NCBI GenBank assembly: GCA_030681145.1
Contig: JAUXXK010000132.1
Span: 1 to 7,578 of the forward strand
Direction: 5' to 3'
Origin: Methanobacteriaceae archaeon
Lineage (GTDB): Archaea; Methanobacteriota; Methanobacteria; Methanobacteriales; Methanobacteriaceae
DNA: 7,578 bases
Part shown: in pieces, positions 5,199 to 7,578 of the stretch
Layout: each line of letters starts with the position of its first letter
How positions within the stretch are numbered: the stretch's first letter is position 1
Notes under the pieces: model-generated
The model's database searches: none
What the model was told of the DNA's origin: nothing
What the model saw: the letters and a program-made list of their open reading frames with translations, nothing else
Translations under genes and position numbers: made by a program

Positions 5199-6452
5199 AT
5201 GAAAATTTTCAAAATTACCCTTTTTCTAATTATATTGTTAATGATGATGAGCACGGTTTCTGCAACCATGAACGTTATTGTTATCACCGATCCCTCTGGA
5301 GTTGATCCTAATGGGGCTTCAGCTGGAAGTATGTCCTTTGCTCAGAACATGTTCCAGTCTACGTTTTTAATGTCTAAAGAAAAACAATTCGTGGTTCTTT
5401 CAGGGGGTGAAGGTGCCTCCACGCCTAGGCTAAAAGCAATTGTCGACACAATAGCTCGTCTGGAAAATGGAGCCACTGCTTCCGAAGCTGCAGCAGCAGC
5501 AGGCGGTTATCAAGGTATTCGTGTAATGGCCGGAGGGCCCACTATCGGTGCTGCGGTGGGAGGTTCTTTTGATGCTTATGTGATAACAGTGGATCCTGAT
5601 GGTGTTATAAAAGTTACCCCCTACAAGGGAGGGCTAGCTGTTTTACAGCCTGGACAGAGAGGGGCGATAATACACCTTCGTAACACACAAGGTAACCCAC
5701 AATATGGTTCTGCAACAGCTGTACGCCGAGAAACAGCTATCAATATTGGAAAAATGATTCGGGATGGATATTCTGCGACAACAATAGTTGGAAAAGTATT
5801 TGAAGAAGTAGCCAAGGACGCTGGAGAAAAACATGGGGGTGGGGCTGTAAACTTAAATTCAGGACTCACTACAGGAGACATGTTTACTCCAGAACAGCTT
5901 AATGAGACTGGTTATCCCATGGATGAGCCCTATACTAAAATTTGCCCTAATGATGGATGGAGTGTAGGATATCCTTCTGCGGAAAGCTATGATCGATGTC
6001 CTATTGATGGAACTCCTTTAAAAGTAGTTTATGCTTATGAAGCACTTGCCAGTGCAATTACCGTTACTCAAACCAGCGTAATAGTCTCGGTTTATGGAAG
6101 TGACGAAACAGGAATTTTGGAAACAACTAAAGAGATTGTAAAAGCATCGGTTAGGAAAAATGGATATAATGCAAATACTTTATCTGCAGCTATTAACAGA
6201 GCCGTTGACAATGGTATTTTGGTCGGAGTAAACCGTGTGGAACCTAAAGATATAAATGTTAAGCCTGCTTCCAAGGCAGTAGGAGTATATTTCACGCCAT
6301 TACCTAATGGGAGAACTTCTCCTCCATGGAATTTACCGGTTGGGTCAGGAATACTGGATATTTTGGGTAATATGCAGACGGCCATAGGTTTTGTCTTAGT
6401 TTTGCTGGTACTATTTAGAAGCACGTTGATAACTTCATTTAGAAAAAGATAA
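5199..6452 (+). CDS. Secreted type I membrane protein with paired CxxD knuckles, function unknown
   Basis: This 417-aa protein was not recognised as a named family. It has a signal peptide (about 1-22, with VSA before the likely cut), a large outer domain, a transmembrane helix (about 392-409) and a basic tail, SFRKR, that would stay inside. The outer domain has a Gly/Ala-rich first half with Rossmann-like strands (MNVIVITDPSG at 24-34, KQFVVLSGGEG at 62-72, GAAVGGSFDAYVITVDPDG at 117-135) and a conserved-looking HGGGAVNLNSG (212-222). At 248-275 it carries ICPNDG and RCPIDGTPL, laid out like a zinc ribbon but with Asp in place of the second Cys of each knuckle. C249 and C267 are the only cysteines, so a disulfide or a C2D2 metal site is possible. 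A proline-rich stalk (about 365-382) precedes the anchor. It is coupled to the POTRA-like gene, and its neighbourhood suggests a role in wall assembly or envelope upkeep. Confidence 0.82.
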   Translation: MKIFKITLFLIILLMMMSTVSATMNVIVITDPSGVDPNGASAGSMSFAQNMFQSTFLMSKEKQFVVLSGGEGASTPRLKAIVDTIARLENGATASEAAAAAGGYQGIRVMAGGPTIGAAVGGSFDAYVITVDPDGVIKVTPYKGGLAVLQPGQRGAIIHLRNTQGNPQYGSATAVRRETAINIGKMIRDGYSATTIVGKVFEEVAKDAGEKHGGGAVNLNSGLTTGDMFTPEQLNETGYPMDEPYTKICPNDGWSVGYPSAESYDRCPIDGTPLKVVYAYEALASAITVTQTSVIVSVYGSDETGILETTKEIVKASVRKNGYNANTLSAAINRAVDNGILVGVNRVEPKDINVKPASKAVGVYFTPLPNGRTSPPWNLPVGSGILDILGNMQTAIGFVLVLLVLFRSTLITSFRKR

Positions 6453-6477
6453 GTTAATTACTGAAATTGAATGGCCG

Positions 6478-6544
6478 GGCTTAGATATATTATAGTATAA
6501 TTAGAATAATCGAATAATCTGGCTTAGATTTATTATTGTATAAT
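6478..6544 (+). repeat. Two 24-bp near-identical direct repeats upstream of the DUF356-like gene
   Basis: Copy one (6478-6501) and copy two (6521-6544) both begin GGCTTAGAT and end GTATAAT, and match at 22 of 24 positions. Their starts are 43 bp apart. Each copy contains TATA-like sequence, so they may be tandem promoters or repeated regulator sites. An 8-bp tandem repeat, GAATAATC, lies between them (6504-6519). Copy two ends 57 nt before the likely start codon, a plausible place for a TATA element plus leader. Confidence 0.65.
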
Positions 6545-6588
6545 GGGCTATGGTTATTCATTTAAAAAAATAATATTTCATGATATTT

Positions 6589-6594
6589 AAGGAG
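6589..6594 (+). promoter_or_regulatory. Ribosome binding site that favours ATG 6601 over ATG 6580
   Basis: AAGGAG lies 6 nt before ATG 6601 but inside the coding part of a start at 6580, which has no such site. It pairs with the CUCCU part of the 16S tail, whereas the other genes here mostly use the GGTGA part. Confidence 0.75.
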
Positions 6595-6600
6595 AAAAAA

Positions 6601-6966
6601 ATGTCTTTAATTCTTTTAAGAGCGGATAATAATGGAAAATTACTAAATTCACTTGCGGATATTGAGAGACACGCTGGATTAAAAATAAAGGGTAAACCTC
6701 GTTTAGTGGAAAATGAATTTGCTGATAAAATGGCTCAAGATATTTTAAAGAAAAAATTAAAAAAGAAGTCATTAGTCTCAGCAGTGGTAAAGGTTCAGGA
6801 AGATGCTACTAAAAGCATTTTGCAGGTTAAAAAGATTCATCCTCCTGCTCATCTTATAATAGTTAGTGATGAATATCCTGAATTTGAAACCCTTAAAACT
6901 GAAATGAGTAAAGCACCGGTATTAAAAGGTTATTATTCACATAAATCAAATAAATCTAAAAAATAA
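6601..6966 (+). CDS. Conserved methanogen protein, DUF356-like
   Basis: This is a 121-aa soluble protein with no signal peptide or membrane segment. It begins MSLILLRADNNGKLLNSLAD and contains IERHAGLKIKGKPRLV, a lysine-rich stretch (KKKLKKKS, about 46-53), the segment KIHPPAHLIIVSDEY (about 78-92) and a basic C-terminal tail. From memory, this pattern fits a short family seen only in methanogens (DUF356), whose function is unknown; I cannot confirm the match here. The predicted fold alternates strands and helices. The internal starts favour ATG 6601; starting at 6580 would add seven residues, MIFKEKK. The gene has its own upstream repeats and a T8 tract straight after its stop, so it looks like a single-gene transcript separate from the secreted-protein operon. 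Confidence 0.8.
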   Translation: MSLILLRADNNGKLLNSLADIERHAGLKIKGKPRLVENEFADKMAQDILKKKLKKKSLVSAVVKVQEDATKSILQVKKIHPPAHLIIVSDEYPEFETLKTEMSKAPVLKGYYSHKSNKSKK

Positions 6967-6967
6967 C

Positions 6968-6975
6968 TTTTTTTT
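6968..6975 (+). terminator. Oligo-T terminator of the DUF356-like gene
   Basis: A run of eight T begins one base after the TAA stop, with no stable hairpin before it. This is the usual form of intrinsic termination in archaea, and it fits the convergent gene arrangement. Confidence 0.65.
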
Positions 6976-6994
6976 ACAGATTTTAATTAAATAG

Positions 6995-7000
6995 AAAAAA
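6995..7000 (-). terminator. Possible oligo-T terminator of larB
   Basis: Six A on the plus strand read as six T on the minus strand, about 33 nt past the larB stop codon. The two convergent genes would thus each end within the same 66-nt spacer. Confidence 0.45.
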
Positions 7001-7032
7001 TAATTTATTATTTATTATTATATACCTTTATT

Positions 7033-7578
7033 TTAATTCTTTTTTGATTTTATTATGGTTATTGCAAAAACAGCAGCTCCAAAACCGTTATCTATATTTA
7101 CTACAGCAATACCTGGAGCACATGACTGCAACATAGCATTAAGGGCTGTGAAACCTCCACTACCAACACCATATCCTATGGAAGTTGGTACGCCCACCAC
7201 CGGAATATCTACCAAGCCAGCAACTACTGATGGTAATGCTCCTTCCATACCTGCTACTACTAATATTACTTCAACTTCTTTTTCTAGCATTTTTCGTACA
7301 TGGGAAAATAGTCGATGTATTCCGGCCACTCCAACATCGTAAGAATGTAATACTTCGCAGCCAGACTCTTCTGCAACTATCCTAGCCTCTTCTGCAACGG
7401 GAATATCAGATGTTCCGGCAGTTATTATGCCAATATTACCTATTTTTTCTACTTCTTCTTTTTTTACCATCAAAATCCGTGCTTTTTTATGGTAATTCAC
7501 TTTTAATCCTTTATCTTTAAGGAATAATAAATCCTTTTCAATGGAATCATATCTTTCGGGATTCAATCTTGTTACCAT
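7033..7578 (-). CDS. larB: LarB, nickel-pincer cofactor synthesis carboxylase, 3' part only
   Basis: These 181 residues match LarB, a relative of the AIR carboxylase PurE. In the lactate racemase system LarB carboxylates the pyridine ring of nicotinic acid adenine dinucleotide and cleaves its diphosphate, giving the precursor that LarE and LarC turn into the nickel-pincer nucleotide. Clear blocks are TAGTSDIPVAEEA (53-65), DVGVAGIHRL (81-90), VAGMEGALPSVVAGLV (108-123), VPTSIGYGVGSGG (130-142) and SCAPGIAVVNIDNGFGAA (152-169). Cys153 in SCAPG corresponds, from memory, to the catalytic cysteine of the Lactobacillus enzyme. The family is about 245 aa long, so some 65-70 N-terminal residues lie beyond the window. 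The ATG at 7578-7576 is most likely an internal Met in a V-T-R motif, not the start. The gene converges on the DUF356-like gene and ends 66 nt from it. Confidence 0.92.
   Translation of the reverse strand: MVTRLNPERYDSIEKDLLFLKDKGLKVNYHKKARILMVKKEEVEKIGNIGIITAGTSDIPVAEEARIVAEESGCEVLHSYDVGVAGIHRLFSHVRKMLEKEVEVILVVAGMEGALPSVVAGLVDIPVVGVPTSIGYGVGSGGFTALNAMLQSCAPGIAVVNIDNGFGAAVFAITIIKSKKN

Noticed and set aside
5621..5881. Minus-strand ORFs opposite the type I membrane protein gene
   Set aside because: They overlap a well-supported coding region and have low-complexity translations without motifs.
5199..6452. Adhesin-like surface protein
   Set aside because: No beta-helix repeats, Big domains or pseudomurein-binding repeats are visible, and the Gly/Ala-rich part looks more like a folded alpha/beta domain.
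7055..7385. Plus-strand ORFs within the larB region
   Set aside because: The minus strand encodes unmistakable LarB blocks here, so the plus-strand frames are shadows.

Overview
This window most likely comes from a pseudomurein-walled methanogen of the Methanobacteriales (Methanobacterium or Methanobrevibacter type). The DNA is strongly AT-rich, with long A/T-only stretches between genes. Most Shine-Dalgarno sites are of the GGTGA type, and oligo-T tracts sit where archaeal terminators are expected. The gene content also fits: a MraY-type transferase and a MurC/MurE-type ligase beside a short CarB-like ATP-grasp protein (the arrangement I recall for the pseudomurein cluster), and a short protein resembling a methanogen-restricted family (DUF356). 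The taxonomic call is inference; no rRNA or tRNA gene is present to confirm it.

Layout. Positions 1-204 are AT-rich upstream DNA. Three plus-strand genes for cell-wall precursor synthesis follow: the ATP-grasp protein (205-1335), the MraY-like glycosyl-1-phosphate transferase (1631-2701, TTG start) and the Mur ligase (2762-4297). A gene-free gap (4298-4748) then holds a perfect 15-bp tandem duplication and two hairpin-capable inverted repeats. Next is a tight two-gene operon: a small secreted or membrane-anchored protein whose ectodomain reads like a POTRA (FtsQ/Omp85-type) domain (4755-5195), and, 3 nt later, a 417-aa type I membrane protein with a signal peptide, paired CxxD knuckles and a C-terminal membrane anchor (5199-6452). 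A short spacer with a 24-bp near-perfect direct repeat precedes the DUF356-like gene (6601-6966). On the opposite strand, converging on it, is the 3' part of larB (7033 to the window edge), a gene for nickel-pincer cofactor synthesis.

How the genes may work together. The first three would act in the cytoplasm and at its membrane: the ligases build an activated peptide or sugar-peptide precursor, and the MraY-like enzyme moves it onto a polyprenyl phosphate. The two following proteins are predicted to face outward and are unassigned. Their position makes them candidates for an extracytoplasmic step of wall assembly or division. This link is an inference from neighbourhood and topology only. 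The DUF356-like gene and larB look unrelated to the wall.
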